A stretch of 64,000 nt of DNA, from assembly GCA_964023205.1 (NCBI GenBank), contig OZ026851.1, positions 11,139,637 to 11,203,636 on the forward strand, in the 5' to 3' direction. Made by a program: the position numbers and the translations under genes. Each line of letters starts with the position of its first letter. The first letter of the stretch is position 1. The DNA comes from Lutraria lutraria. Lineage: Eukaryota; Mollusca; Bivalvia; Venerida; Mactridae. The notes under the pieces are model-generated. The model did not search any database. It was not told the origin of the DNA and worked only from the letters and a program-made list of their open reading frames with translations. Of the stretch, positions 39,501 to 43,840 are shown piece after piece.

Positions 39501-42500
39501 ATACATTTCAAGTAATAAAGTACTAGGCACAGTAATGTTATATCATGGTACAAGCATAATTCAGTCAGCAAAATTTGAATGGGTATTTAAACTTTATGTG
39601 CCATTAGCCTTTTGTTATTGCTTACTGTCTTCATATTTTCAGTTCTGGTTGCATTGAAACTTCACTAGAGTTTTATCACTTCCTGATTTTTGGATTTAAA
39701 ACTTTAATGTGTTAATTTCTTACAGAGGTAGATTTGCTGTGGTGAAGAAATGTGCACAGAAATGCTCCGGTCAACTGTTTGCGGCTAAGTGTATAAAGAA
39801 ACGTAACGTTGCTAAGGATATGATTGAAACGGAGTACAATACGATACAGAGCTTACAACATCCAGGGTTTATACGAGTCTTCGATCTATACGAAACATTT
39901 GACAACTATATACTCATAATGCAACTGTAAGTAACTCTTCATTGTTCAGAGTAAGTGCGCTTAACTGTAACCCGGCAATCCGGTATTGAAATCCCAGTCT
40001 TGCAGGTCATACCCTTCTTTGAAAATTTTACAAAACTGTTCATTTTCTTACATACGTTGAGAAGTTTCCACTTCCTTGTGGAAGGGTAAATTAGTACTGG
40101 TTAGAATACAGTCCCAAAAGACTGGTTAGGTGAATCGGTCACCGTATATAACTGAAATATCGTTGAAAAATGGCGTTAAACGCAATGAAACATTGTTCAG
40201 ATGTTATTTTATAAATGACACAAAATAGAAGGACTTGGACAATCTGTAACCATTTTTTTATATACATTTGTAAAATGCCTTAAAGTCAAGAAATACCTTC
40301 TGAAGTTTCTGAGGTGCAAGGTTAAACCAAACAAATTATTTTTAACTTTACAGAATGCCTCAAGGTCGACTGTTTGACTTTATATGTACTATGAGTCTGT
40401 ATGATGAACTTAATGCTGGGGATTATGTGAGACAGATCCTGGAAGCCATTCAGTTCTTACATAACTGTAGAATTGCTCATCTTGACCTCAAGGTAAGACC
40501 TTTATAGTTGGCTGAAAGGTTGGATGAAGTAAATTGAGTTAGTGTTACAGTCAAAACTCGTTATATCGAAGTTCGTTGGACTTGCCAAAATACTTCGATA
40601 TAAACGAACTTCGATATAGGAATTTCGATACCCATGTTTACATTTAAGAGCTAAAGTCAGTGTGTCGTAATAATAACGTAATCGTGTTATTTAATGTATG
40701 GGATTGTAACGGGTTATAAGAATACGGCATTTATACCGGTACTTATACGGGTACTTTCGATATATATATTTTGCTATACATTTCAAATATGCATAAGATA
40801 GTTTCAAATGAGCGTATAGCAGCATTAATAATAATTTGTTTCATCAACGAAAAGTTTGTACGTGAGAATGGACACTAACATGTTTAACAGCTGTCATAGT
40901 TTAAATATCGATTATAAATAGTAAGTTTTTGTTTGCGGAAAAGGTGCGAACATTTCTTTTGTAAGTTGGCGACATAATTGGTTCGACATAGATGGTCACT
41001 TTATAGTTGAAAATATTTGGTTCAGACCGAAAATCTACTTTGATATATAAAAATATCGAGAACCACGAATTTGATATACGTGCGTTTTTTTAATATGTAA
41101 TAAGAAGGATAAAAATCGGGACTTTATCTTTACTTCGATATAAGCGGGATTTCGATATAAGCGATTTCGATATAATGAGTTTCGACTGTAATTGTTTTCT
41201 AAATATAATAAATATGACTGGAATTATTTGAAAATGCATGCATGTCCCAAGGGCTGATAAAGTTATGATTTGTACATTTGAAACACAGTTTAAAAAAAAC
41301 ATTTTTAGCTTGGCTGTTTCCGAATAAAAAGTCCAGTTACTGTCCATGTCTGCATCGTCTTTAATGTAGCTCATAACTCAGATACTATAAGAGGTAGCAA
41401 CATGAAACTTCCTAGGTGGATAGATCTCACTGAGGCAGTTCTTGTTAAGTTATATTATCATGGTTTGAAGTGCAGCTCTTTTTATCAAAATTACTCACTT
41501 TTTTATGATCCTGACCCAAGCCGTTTCGTCAAGCATGCCACAGGGAATATATGCGTTAATTGTCCATAGTATCATGTTTATCAAGCGTAGCAAGGAGATC
41601 ATGATCTGAAAATAGTTTGTGAATCCATTTTATATTTCTTGTATTGTCATTTCAGCCTGAGAACTTACTATGTGATACAAATAATGGCATTACTACAGTA
41701 AAGCTGACCGATTTTGGCGATGCTCGACATATCTACAATAATTACTACGTTCATGCGGCTAGCGGTGATCCGGAGTTCCTCGCTCCTGAAATTGTTGCCG
41801 CTACTCCTGTTGGACTTTTGTCCGATATGTGGTATGAAACTTGTAAACTTTCGATGATGTTGTTTTTTTGCTGGGGAGCCAACAGCCTTGGTCATTTGAC
41901 GACTCTTACAGCTTTTATGGTGGAGGAACACACCAGACATACACCTTGGTAGAACCACCAACTTTCTGTAAGCTAGCTTCCTCAGTTGTGAAATTTGGTC
42001 CAAGGTGGGATTCGAAAGGGGCTACCTTTGCCTTGATTGTATGCTGACCAGTACTAACTTTCCTTTCCACAAGAAGCTGGCAATTTCTCCGCATGTGTAG
42101 GAAAATCGACGTAGTCGTCATATTTTCATGGAAGTGTATGACCTGGTGTTGAACCTGGATTGCCATGGTTACAAATCCAGCGCACTTGCTACTTGGGCCG
42201 CAGCCAAAAAATATATAGTTTATTCCTTATTCATGATTGATTAATGAATAATTTTATATTTTTACATTTTTTTTAGGAGTGTTGGAGTAGTTGTCTATGT
42301 GATGTTGAGTGGTGTGTCACCATTTCTTGACGAGAGTGATGAGGAGACATGTTCCAATATATTACGACATGATTACTGTTTCCCTGATGAATTCTTTGCG
42401 GGAATCTCGTCAGAAGCCAAAGATTTTATACGCTCAATGCTTATTGATGATTTGAGGTAAAAAAAATTCAATCAGGCAAAAAAATATTCTGTATTTCATT

Positions 42501-43018
42501 CTTTCAGCTTTTAAACCAAAAGTTTCCTTAGTGATTTTAAGATTGCCCTAAAATCTTGATAAATTGAGATTTTATTTGTTAATACAAATTCATTGAAAAC
42601 CCAAACTGTATGAATTCTTAATTTTTGAGGAATATACAAATTTCGAGTCTGATTTCATGAAATTATAAGAAGCATGTGAATTGTCCCCTACAGGAAGGTG
42701 ACCTGTCATTTTCAAGGTCCAACCGGTACAGGACTTATGTATAGGGAGTAACGCCCAGTGACTTGTTGATTATGCAATTGAATATACTTTTTATAGGATT
42801 ACTGAGTTGATCCAATTTTTGGTCAGAACCAAACACAAGTACTATTACACTTAATACCTTTATTATTCTCTTTCTTTTATTTCAGTAAACGTCCCAATGC
42901 TCAGACATGTTTAGACAATGCCTGGATTAAGAAAGCTTGTGCAGCAGGCACCCAGCTTCGACCTCGTCCCATATCAACTGCTCGACTTGCCCACTTTATT
43001 GACAGAAGAAAGCATTTG
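488..43018 (+). CDS. KALRN/TRIO: Trio/Kalirin-family RhoGEF kinase, 3' part of the gene (21 spliced exons, 5' end outside window)
   Basis: Spliced exons: 488-591, 2312-2381, 9709-9798, 16100-16192, 18043-18171, 20842-20877, 21700-21876, 22915-23092, 23897-23951, 26198-26726, 34615-34838, 36248-36380, 36712-36927, 37532-37732, 38539-38734, 39285-39369, 39726-39926, 40354-40492, 41656-41831, 42277-42456, 42886-43018. All introns are GT..AG and the phases join without a break over 1115 codons. Counting from the first residue seen here: second DH domain 1-174, PH 175-310, low-complexity linker 311-487, SH3 about 495-560, Ig about 607-705, FN3 about 706-811, kinase about 828-1091. Family knowledge: Trio/Kalirin proteins are cytoplasmic and membrane-associated Rho-family exchange factors (second DH acts on RhoA) in neurons and muscle. 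The Ig-FN3-kinase tail matches vertebrate Kalirin; Drosophila Trio and C. elegans UNC-73 lack the kinase. The terminal exon is unresolved. Confidence 0.95.
731..938. mobile_element. MITE-like inverted-repeat element, copy 1
   Basis: 208 bp flanked by TA on both sides (729-730, 939-940). The ends are imperfect inverted repeats (CTGTATTTTCATTTATTTTC against CTGTGGAATCATTAATTTTC on the opposite strand), followed by further self-complementary CGTGGATTTTG-type blocks. A second copy with the same ends and TA flanks lies at 9124-9330, so the boundaries are supported by two independent insertions. Confidence 0.75.
1794..2120 (+). mobile_element. tRNA-derived SINE-like repeat
   Basis: The head resembles a decayed tRNA, with a B-box-like GGGTTCAAATCTCC near 1845-1858, followed by a body containing TATTTCAGGGACGCTTTTTC and a tail with GTCGTTAAACAACAGATAAAC. 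The same head and ATTTCAGGGACGC block recurs at about 22095-22215, showing that it is a dispersed family. Confidence 0.65.
2312..2381 (+). CDS. KALRN/TRIO: Trio/Kalirin exon b: second DH domain
   Basis: A 70-bp exon between acceptor tttgcag (ending 2311) and donor gtaagtatt (2382). Joined in phase 2 to exon a it gives [20 protein letters not shown] followed by FLRY. This aligns with the LEKCLEDPEKLGSLFVKH segment of the Trio DH2 domain. Confidence 0.93.
3531..3556 (-). other. Hammerhead-core-like motif
   Basis: On the minus strand the sequence reads CTGATGA, then a GGCCA/TGGCC hairpin, then GAAAC. This is the arrangement of the hammerhead ribozyme core around stem II. One extra A sits before the stem, and I could not find a convincing cleavage triplet closing stem III, so it is likely a decayed or incomplete copy. 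Confidence 0.3.
5841..7215. repeat. Dispersed element with 168-bp tandem monomers and 12-bp terminal inverted repeats
   Basis: It begins ATACCCCCAGAT (5841-5852) and carries the inverse ATCTGGGGGTAT at 7173-7184. After a GGTC-type microsatellite (about 5890-5920) come monomers starting GTCCGG at 5941, 6109, 6277 and 6445 and GTCCTG at 6613, an exact 168-bp period, then degraded copies to about 7080. The right end (GGGGGTATTCATCACC.. to TAGTTCTAGTT) resembles that of the elements at 19365-20365 and 37800-38075. Confidence 0.85.
8121..8298. mobile_element. Tc1/mariner-type MITE-like element
   Basis: The left end CAGTTAAACCTGTGGACAAC pairs with a right end of GGTTTAACTG; TA precedes the left end. 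Inside are GGCCACCCTTGGG and AGGTGGCCTTTA blocks. Related copies lie at about 23177-23250, 25956-26113, 34371-34545, 44270-44400, 48945-49070 and 59908-59965. Confidence 0.65.
8799..9036 (+). mobile_element. SINE-like repeat (TCCAGTGGTTA head)
   Basis: A tRNA-like head (GGCCATGTTCCAGTGGTTAC), a middle with TGGAGAAGTTGGCAG.TCCTTGTGG and a tail with GGTTAGAATGCAGTCCAGGA and ATATAACTGAAA. Related units lie at about 9913-9975, 18285-18385, 37281-37495, 39950-40190, 41925-42200 (minus) and 43538-43795. Confidence 0.65.
9124..9330. mobile_element. MITE-like inverted-repeat element, copy 2
   Basis: 207 bp, flanked by TA at 9122-9123 and 9331-9332, with the same ends and internal order as the 731-938 copy (TTTTCGTTGGGCTCAATTTT, GCCGACCCACGAAATCCAC). 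The two copies differ by scattered substitutions, so neither is very recent. Confidence 0.75.
9709..9798 (+). CDS. KALRN/TRIO: Trio/Kalirin exon c: second DH domain
   Basis: A 90-bp exon in phase 0 with acceptor tatttcag and donor gtaagt. It encodes [20 protein letters not shown] and then [10 protein letters not shown], almost identical to the vertebrate [30 protein letters not shown] core. The intron before it is 7.3 kb. Confidence 0.95.
10843..11392 (+). repeat. Dispersed ATGCCCC repeat, interrupted by a nested element
   Basis: Starts with a hairpin ATGCCCC..GGGGCAT and runs through TTGGTTCCTCATGACAACCT to TTTTCAGGTCAGTAGGTCAA. A copy of the same family at 19023-19240 lacks the 335-bp insertion found here at 10996-11330, so the uninterrupted structure is visible in the same window. 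Confidence 0.75.
10996..11330. mobile_element. Nested TTAA-flanked MITE-like element
   Basis: 335 bp with perfect 11-bp inverted ends AGACATTGAAC / GTTCAATGTCT, flanked by TTAA at 10992-10995 and 11331-11334. The interrupted host repeat continues on both sides and its 19023 relative shows no insert at that place. TTAA flanks suggest piggyBac-type integration; TA flanks with longer ends cannot be excluded. Confidence 0.7.
13630..13920 (+). mobile_element. SINE-like repeat, second family
   Basis: B-box-like GAGTTTGAACCCCGGA near 13679-13694, then TTTGACTGAAAATATT, CACCTCTGAATTATGTGGGG and a tail GATATAACTGAAATAATG. A 5'-shortened relative lies at about 23290-23505. Confidence 0.6.
14307..14513. 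mobile_element. piggyBac-type MITE
   Basis: 207 bp with ends TCCTTCCGCTGCCA and TGGCAGCAAAAGGG, flanked by TTAA (14303-14306, 14514-14517), so the ends read TTAAYCC..GGGTTAA as in piggyBac-type elements. Inside, two diverged copies of a segment of about 40 bp containing AGTATACCCGT..GCATATTTGC lie side by side (about 14324-14402). Confidence 0.7.
15920..16078 (+). repeat. Dispersed repeat abutting exon d acceptor
   Basis: Shares CCCTCACTCGCT, CGCCATGCAATTG, TTCCATGTTGCAGTGCA and TACTTTCAGTACTTTGA blocks in the same order with about 185-345 and 56475-56645, and partly with 48240-48345. It ends about 20 bp before the exon d acceptor AG. Confidence 0.7.
16100..16192 (+). CDS. KALRN/TRIO: Trio/Kalirin exon d: second DH domain, catalytic CR3 helix
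   Basis: A 93-bp phase-0 exon encoding [20 protein letters not shown] followed by [27 protein letters not shown] is the hallmark conserved region 3 of DH domains, which contacts the GTPase switch regions. The donor is a weaker gtttga. Its acceptor (tatttttcag, ending 16099) lies immediately after a dispersed repeat copy (about 15920-16078). Confidence 0.96.
16193..18042. other. Intron d-e: two dispersed-repeat fragments
   Basis: 16797-17036 is a dispersed repeat beginning ATGCCCCGCTATTAAAACTG (that unit is duplicated in tandem at its start), closely matched by 33654-33877. 17811-18003 is a fragment of the GGTGGCATAT family. The rest shows nothing recognised. Confidence 0.65.
16797..17036 (+). 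repeat. Dispersed ATGCCCC repeat, copy 1 of a pair
   Basis: Shares GGTTTCCGAGCAATAACTCA, GAAATATTTCATGGATTGG and CAGGAGTTATGGCCCCTTTT with 33654-33877. The start contains a 22-bp tandem duplication (GCCCCGCTATTAAAACTGGC). Confidence 0.75.
18043..18171 (+). CDS. KALRN/TRIO: Trio/Kalirin exon e: second DH domain, C-terminal helices
   Basis: A 129-bp phase-0 exon with acceptor cattttgcag and donor gtaagt. It encodes [20 protein letters not shown], then [20 protein letters not shown] and GYD. EVMCIVP..(C/A)NDMM..GRLQG(F/Y)D is diagnostic of Trio/Kalirin DH2 running into the DH-PH linker. A dispersed repeat fragment (about 17811-18003) ends some 40 bp upstream. Confidence 0.96.
18172..20841. other. 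Intron e-f (2.7 kb)
   Basis: A SINE fragment at 18285-18385, the uninterrupted ATGCCCC-family copy at 19023-19240, and a tandem-monomer element at 19365-20365. No coding sequence recognised. Confidence 0.65.
19365..20365 (+). repeat. Dispersed element with 177-bp tandem monomers
   Basis: After a GGTCGGT-type microsatellite (19390-19425), monomers with ATTATCACCATGAAGTG start at 19664, 19841 and 20018 (exact 177-bp period), and a fourth at 20208 with a 13-bp insertion. The second and third are nearly identical. Each ends GGGGGTATTAGTCACCTCTG, the shared right end of this superfamily. A single-monomer copy lies at 37800-38075. Confidence 0.85.
20842..20877 (+). CDS. KALRN/TRIO: Trio/Kalirin exon f: 36-bp micro-exon at the DH-PH junction
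   Basis: A 36-bp phase-0 exon (acceptor aatttgcag, donor gtaaga) encoding [12 protein letters not shown], which matches GKIVAQGKLLLQ at the start of the second PH domain in vertebrate Trio. It is in frame with both neighbours. A cassette of 12 codons could be skipped without a frameshift, but I see no direct evidence of skipping. Confidence 0.93.
20878..22914. other. Introns f-g and g-h
   Basis: Apart from exon g, this contains a SINE-like unit at about 22095-22215 and AT-rich sequence. Nothing else recognised. Confidence 0.6.
21700..21876 (+). CDS. KALRN/TRIO: Trio/Kalirin exon g: second PH domain, first half
   Basis: A 177-bp phase-0 exon with acceptor ttgttacag and donor gtcagt. It starts [12 protein letters not shown] and continues with [20 protein letters not shown], then [18 protein letters not shown]. 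The RR(V/I)FLFEQI(I/V)(L/I)FSE block is the conserved PH beta3-beta4 segment of Trio/Kalirin. Confidence 0.95.
22915..23092 (+). CDS. KALRN/TRIO: Trio/Kalirin exon h: second PH domain, C-terminal helix
   Basis: Acceptor gttacag, donor gtaagg, ends in phase 1. It encodes [20 protein letters not shown] and later [20 protein letters not shown]. The invariant PH-domain Trp in the C-terminal helix (KKTWVKAI) is present, and the end corresponds to the WIHEINQILENQRNFL helix of vertebrate Trio. Confidence 0.94.
23897..23951 (+). CDS. KALRN/TRIO: Trio/Kalirin exon i: post-PH linker
   Basis: A 55-bp exon after acceptor tcttttcag, entering in phase 1 and leaving in phase 2 (donor gtaagtat). It encodes [18 protein letters not shown]. 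The (A)L(T/Q)SPI element directly after the PH domain is shared with vertebrate Trio (ALTSPIEYQ), which supports this small exon. Confidence 0.9.
25956..26113. mobile_element. Tc1/mariner-type MITE
   Basis: 158 bp with ends CAGTCAAACATGTG and CACAGGTTTGACTG, flanked by TA at 25954-25955 and 26114-26115. Internal AAGGCCATTCTTT and AAGGGTGGCCTTTGTTCAC blocks tie it to the 8121 and 34371 copies. Confidence 0.8.
26198..26726 (+). CDS. KALRN/TRIO: Trio/Kalirin exon j: Ser/Thr/Asn-rich linker between PH2 and SH3
   Basis: A 529-bp exon (acceptor tgtttcag; donor gtaagt), open for 176 codons in the expected phase. It is hydrophilic and low-complexity, rich in Ser, Lys, Asn, Gln and Thr, with basic and acidic patches and [17 protein letters not shown] near the end. 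Vertebrate Trio/Kalirin carry a long disordered linker here, so position and composition fit although the sequence is not conserved. If the donor is not used, translation runs two codons further (V-S) to a stop ending at 26735, giving a possible short isoform that ends before the SH3 domain. Confidence 0.88.
28038..28111. promoter_or_regulatory. MEF2-type site array, first group (4 sites)
   Basis: Perfect CTA(A/T)4TAG decamers at 28038, 28060, 28079 and 28102, spaced 22, 19 and 23 bp. Three are CTATTTATAG and one CTATAAATAG. A degenerate TTATTTGTAG follows near 28132. MEF2 binding is inferred only from the known consensus. Confidence 0.5.
29345..29571. promoter_or_regulatory. MEF2-type site array, second group (9 sites)
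   Basis: Perfect CTA(A/T)4TAG decamers at 29345, 29367, 29389, 29411, 29480, 29502, 29521, 29543 and 29562. Spacing is 22 bp repeatedly, with 19-bp and one 69-bp step. Most are followed by GTAACA or GTATCA. The cores are invariant to the consensus while the spacers have diverged. Confidence 0.55.
30983..31165. promoter_or_regulatory. Group of TCAAGGTCA-type nuclear-receptor half-sites
   Basis: TGACCTTGA at about 30984, GTCAAGGTCA at about 31000, TGACCTTCA and GAAGGTCG near 31027-31045, AAAGGTCAGAGGTCAAG near 31081, and TGACCTTGA at about 31156. The extended half-site TCAAGGTCA is the known ERR/NR5A consensus. Similar TGACCTT-rich sequence at 12000-12210 suggests that part of this may be repeat-derived. 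Confidence 0.3.
32482..32775 (+). repeat. Cluster of TGCATTRTGGGTAAT boxes
   Basis: Ten related boxes near 32483, 32508, 32531, 32558, 32580, 32604, 32631, 32708, 32733 and 32763, all variants of TGCATTRTGGGTAAT (for example TGCATTGTGGGCAATTC, TGCATTTTGGGTAGTATG). Spacing is about 23-27 bp with two wider gaps. This could be an eroded short tandem repeat or a homotypic binding-site cluster. Confidence 0.6.
32767..32851 (+). CDS. Possible alternative first coding exon (speculative)
   Basis: ATG at 32767 opens 28 codons ([25 protein letters not shown]) up to a good donor, CAG/gtatgt, in phase 1. The only downstream exon of the kinase gene entered in phase 1 is exon p (39285), which starts the kinase, so splicing there would give a kinase-only product with an MGNSIC N-terminus. 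It lies directly after the TGCATTRTGGGTAAT cluster. A chance ORF is quite possible; other frames are closed. Confidence 0.2.
33654..33877 (+). repeat. Dispersed ATGCCCC repeat, copy 2, with poly-C tract
   Basis: Same order of blocks as 16797-17036. The start has expanded to an uninterrupted run of about 21 C (33658-33678), a likely length-polymorphic site. Confidence 0.75.
34371..34545. mobile_element. MITE copy of the CAGTCAAACCTGT family
   Basis: Left end CTGTCAAACCTGTG and internal AATAAAGACCATTCTTTGAA and CAAGGGTGGTCTTTGTTCAC match the 25956 element. The right end is decayed (TTCACAGGACTTTA). Confidence 0.6.
34615..34838 (+). CDS. KALRN/TRIO: Trio/Kalirin exon k: SH3 domain
   Basis: Acceptor tctttaag, donor gtaagt, phase 0 to phase 2. 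It encodes [20 protein letters not shown], then [19 protein letters not shown] and [15 protein letters not shown]. The ALYDY-type strand (LFTYNAV), the EDE.S...G RT-loop and the SNQ.NMFL segment match the C-terminal SH3 of Trio/Kalirin (EDEINVYQGE...ASNQQNMFL). The conserved Trp of AEGWIPGFVLG is Ala here ([11 protein letters not shown]). Confidence 0.94.
34962..36116. repeat. Large dispersed element with tandem core filling an intron
   Basis: Left end ACAAGAGGGCCAAGATGGCC includes the perfect hairpin AGGGCCA-AGA-TGGCCCT; right end is TGACATGTGAGCTAAAA. The interior consists of monomers of about 150-170 bp carrying GACCTAGTTTTTGACCC.AGA, two of which (from about 35300 and 35460) are almost identical. 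The element at 47154-47776 has the same ends in the opposite orientation. It occupies about 80% of the 1.4-kb intron between exons k and l. Confidence 0.8.
36248..36380 (+). CDS. KALRN/TRIO: Trio/Kalirin exon l: SH3-Ig linker
   Basis: A 133-bp exon entering in phase 2 and leaving in phase 0. It encodes [20 protein letters not shown], then a basic and polar stretch ending [11 protein letters not shown]. The TW/SWH..(L/F)..RKK(S) start corresponds to STSWHTALRLRKKSEK of vertebrate Trio, just after the SH3 domain. The intron before it (34839-36247) is almost filled by one tandem-repeat element. Confidence 0.9.
36712..36927 (+). CDS. KALRN/TRIO: Trio/Kalirin exon m: Ig domain, first half
   Basis: A 216-bp phase-0 exon (acceptor tttttatatag, donor gtttgt). 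It encodes [20 protein letters not shown] and later [20 protein letters not shown]. The B-strand Cys (LTC) and C-strand Trp (VSWK) of an I-set Ig domain are present, and CRICGRP matches CRVCGRP of Trio/Kalirin. Confidence 0.95.
37281..37495 (+). mobile_element. SINE-like repeat in intron m-n
   Basis: Head TCCAGTGGTTAGTGTACTTG with TAACCCAGCC and a B-box-like GGTTTGAATCTTGG, middle TGTGGAGAAGTTACTGGC, tail TTGAAATATTGCTGAAAAAT. It ends about 36 bp before the exon n acceptor. Confidence 0.65.
37532..37732 (+). CDS. KALRN/TRIO: Trio/Kalirin exon n: Ig domain end and FN3 start
   Basis: A 201-bp phase-0 exon. [17 protein letters not shown] supplies the F-strand D.G.Y.C motif with the second Ig cysteine. 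It is followed by [10 protein letters not shown] and VHLEWQPPQ, the A and B strands of an FN3 domain with its Trp. Vertebrate Kalirin has FN3 at this place, whereas human Trio lacks it, so the gene has the Kalirin-like layout. The intron behind it holds a solitary repeat copy at about 37800-38075. Confidence 0.94.
37800..38075 (+). repeat. Single-monomer copy of the 177-bp-monomer element
   Basis: The same order as 19365-20365: GGTCGGT microsatellite, AAAGTTTGTGGAGTGAACTA, one ATGTTATCACCATCAAGTG monomer, and right end GGGGGTATTAGTTCACCTCT. One monomer here against four at 19.4-20.4 kb. Confidence 0.8.
38539..38734 (+). CDS. KALRN/TRIO: Trio/Kalirin exon o: FN3 domain, C-terminal half
   Basis: A 196-bp exon, phase 0 to phase 1 (acceptor tttcacag, donor gtaagt). 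It encodes [20 protein letters not shown] and [20 protein letters not shown]. The C strand (GYTIEF), the L.PG..Y.FRVRA.N F strand and the closing G.S.PS are canonical FN3 features. Confidence 0.95.
39285..39369 (+). CDS. KALRN/TRIO: Trio/Kalirin exon p: FN3-kinase linker and kinase start
   Basis: An 85-bp exon, phase 1 to phase 2. It encodes [20 protein letters not shown] and FNEVDELV, split at an Arg codon from the next exon. It corresponds to TWKDNFDSFYSEVAELGRG of vertebrate Trio. The first glycine of the nucleotide-binding loop appears to be replaced: ELV-RGRF here versus ELG-RGRF in vertebrate Trio. Confidence 0.92.
39726..39926 (+). CDS. KALRN/TRIO: Trio/Kalirin exon q: kinase N-lobe
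   Basis: A 201-bp exon, phase 2 to phase 2. It encodes [20 protein letters not shown] with the beta3 lysine in AAK (residue 860 of the visible chain), then [20 protein letters not shown], with the alphaC region glutamate in TEYNTIQ, and a hinge strand ending YILIMQL. This is a CAMK/DAPK-like N-lobe matching the Trio/Kalirin kinase (SVVKKC...ILQSLQHP). Confidence 0.95.
39950..40190 (+). mobile_element. SINE-like repeat in intron q-r
   Basis: A 5'-truncated head (TAACCCGGCAATCCGG) followed by GAGAAGTTTCCACTTCCTTG and the tail TATATAACTGAAATATCG with AAATGGCGTTAAACG. Confidence 0.6.
40354..40492 (+). CDS. KALRN/TRIO: Trio/Kalirin exon r: kinase hinge to catalytic loop
   Basis: A 139-bp exon encoding [10 protein letters not shown], then [19 protein letters not shown]. 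The catalytic loop is HLDLK, the HRD variant also found in vertebrate Trio/Kalirin, with the catalytic Asp present. The exon ends exactly after the catalytic lysine. The next intron carries a TA-flanked inverted-repeat element (40548-41188). Confidence 0.96.
40548..41188. mobile_element. pogo/Tigger-like non-autonomous element
   Basis: 641 bp with ends CAGTCAAAACTCGTTATATC and GATATAATGAGTTTCGACTG, flanked by TA at 40546-40547 and 41189-41190. TTCGATATA motifs recur near both ends, in direct and inverted orientation. No transposase ORF is present. Ends of the CAGTNRAA(A/C)CTCG type with TA flanks are typical of pogo-type elements by family knowledge. Confidence 0.8.
41656..41831 (+). CDS. KALRN/TRIO: Trio/Kalirin exon s: kinase activation segment
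   Basis: A 176-bp exon beginning [20 protein letters not shown] with intact DFG (TDFGDA; visible residues 971-973) and ending through [23 protein letters not shown] is intact. All residues for metal binding and catalysis are present in this and the previous exon, so apart from the P-loop change the kinase looks active. Confidence 0.96.
41925..42200 (-). mobile_element. SINE-like repeat, reverse orientation, intron s-t
   Basis: Read on the minus strand it has a head with TAACCATGGCAATCC.GGTTCAAC and a middle CATGCGGAGAAATTGCCAGC. It ends about 70 bp before the exon t acceptor. Confidence 0.55.
42277..42456 (+). CDS. KALRN/TRIO: Trio/Kalirin exon t: kinase C-lobe
   Basis: A 180-bp exon, phase 2 to phase 2. 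It encodes [40 protein letters not shown] and [13 protein letters not shown]. The SD.WS.GV..Y.(L/M)LSG.SPF helix and the (F/C)FPD.(Y/F)F block are typical of CAMK-group kinases including Trio/Kalirin. Confidence 0.96.
42886..43018 (+). CDS. KALRN/TRIO: Trio/Kalirin exon u: kinase end and C-terminal tail (last certain exon)
   Basis: A 133-bp exon encoding [17 protein letters not shown] and then a tail [13 protein letters not shown], ending in phase 0 at donor gtatgt. The tail matches SRLTSFIERRKHQ of vertebrate Trio, which continues only about 20 more residues, so a short terminal exon should follow. Candidates in the right phase are weak: cag ending 43080 (32 codons to a stop), cag ending 43405 (three codons), or gccag ending 45697 (23 codons). 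Read-through of the donor gives 30 codons before a stop near 43109. Confidence 0.94.
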
Positions 43019-43216
43019 GTATGTACATCCATTCATTTTGTTTGCTCTGATTTAAATCTATGGCCTGTCTATCCAAGCAGGAATTTTCTAGTGGCACTTT
43101 ATGTTTAATAATGTCCTACCCAAACCACCCCAGGGATCCTTTGGTCAAAGCATTAGTAGTAAGGAGTGTAAATTGACAAAATTGTTGTGTATGCTATATG
43201 ATTGTATATTTATGTA

Positions 43217-43318
43217 CAGTGCAAACTTTCCAGAGCGAACCTCTCTTGAGCAACAACCTCTCAACAACAACATAATTTTGTTACTCCCAAAGGGTGTTGC
43301 TTTGAAGAGGTTGCACTG
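43217..43318. mobile_element. 102-bp MITE with TA flanks
   Basis: Ends CAGTGCAA and TTGCACTG with more distant complementary AACCTCTC/GAGGTT blocks; TA at 43215-43216 and 43319-43320. Confidence 0.75.
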
Positions 43319-43537
43319 TATATATTTGGTTTATATTTTTATTTTGTTATCTTTATTTATTTATAATAAAGCTTTGTTTAATGTAATCCATTATATATAT
43401 TCCAGATGGCTTCATAGCATGAGAACAGTTCAAGATGACAAGATTTACAATTTTATTCAAATTCTATTGGCTAGGGATACAGTTTTCTGTGCTGGATGTG
43501 TTATGTTCTTGTTGTGTTGATATACACAAACATTTTA

Positions 43538-43795
43538 GTGGCCGTGGTCCAGTGGTTAGTGTGCTGGCTTTGTAACCCAGTAATCCAGGTTCAATTCTCG
43601 GTCGCAGCAAGTCATACCCTTCCATGAAAATTGGACATCTAAGTTTTTTTTCCTCCACATGTGGAGAAGATGCCAGTTACTAGTGTAAGGGTTAAGTAGT
43701 ACTGGTTAGAATATAGTCCAGGAAAACTGGTTCAGTGAACCGGTCACCGTTTATAACTGAAAAATTGTTGTAAAACGGCGTAAGAAACAAAATAA
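43538..43795 (+). mobile_element. SINE-like repeat, best-preserved copy
   Basis: GGCCGTGGTCCAGTGGTTAG gives an A-box-like head and CAGGTTCAATTCTCGG a B-box-like block. Then come CACATGTGGAGAAGATGCCA and the tail CACCGTTTATAACTGAAA. Too diverged and extended for a functional tRNA. Confidence 0.7.
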
Positions 43796-43840
43796 GTAAA
43801 CATTTTAGTGCTCATATCACTTTGTAGATTTTGTATGATG

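Noticed and set aside
41668..42166. Minus-strand open frames across the kinase exon s region
   Set aside because: Shadows of the plus-strand kinase exon and of the reverse SINE. The plus-strand reading has clear kinase motifs.
43406..43417. Tiny terminal exon ATG GCT TCA TAG after tattccag as the end of the kinase gene
   Set aside because: In phase and possible, but only three codons with no resemblance to the Trio/Kalirin C-terminus. Kept only as one of several unresolved candidates.
43101..43520. 139-codon open frame downstream of the kinase
   Set aside because: It spans a MITE (43217-43318), is hydrophobic and low-complexity in translation, and is out of phase with the kinase donor. No homology recognised.
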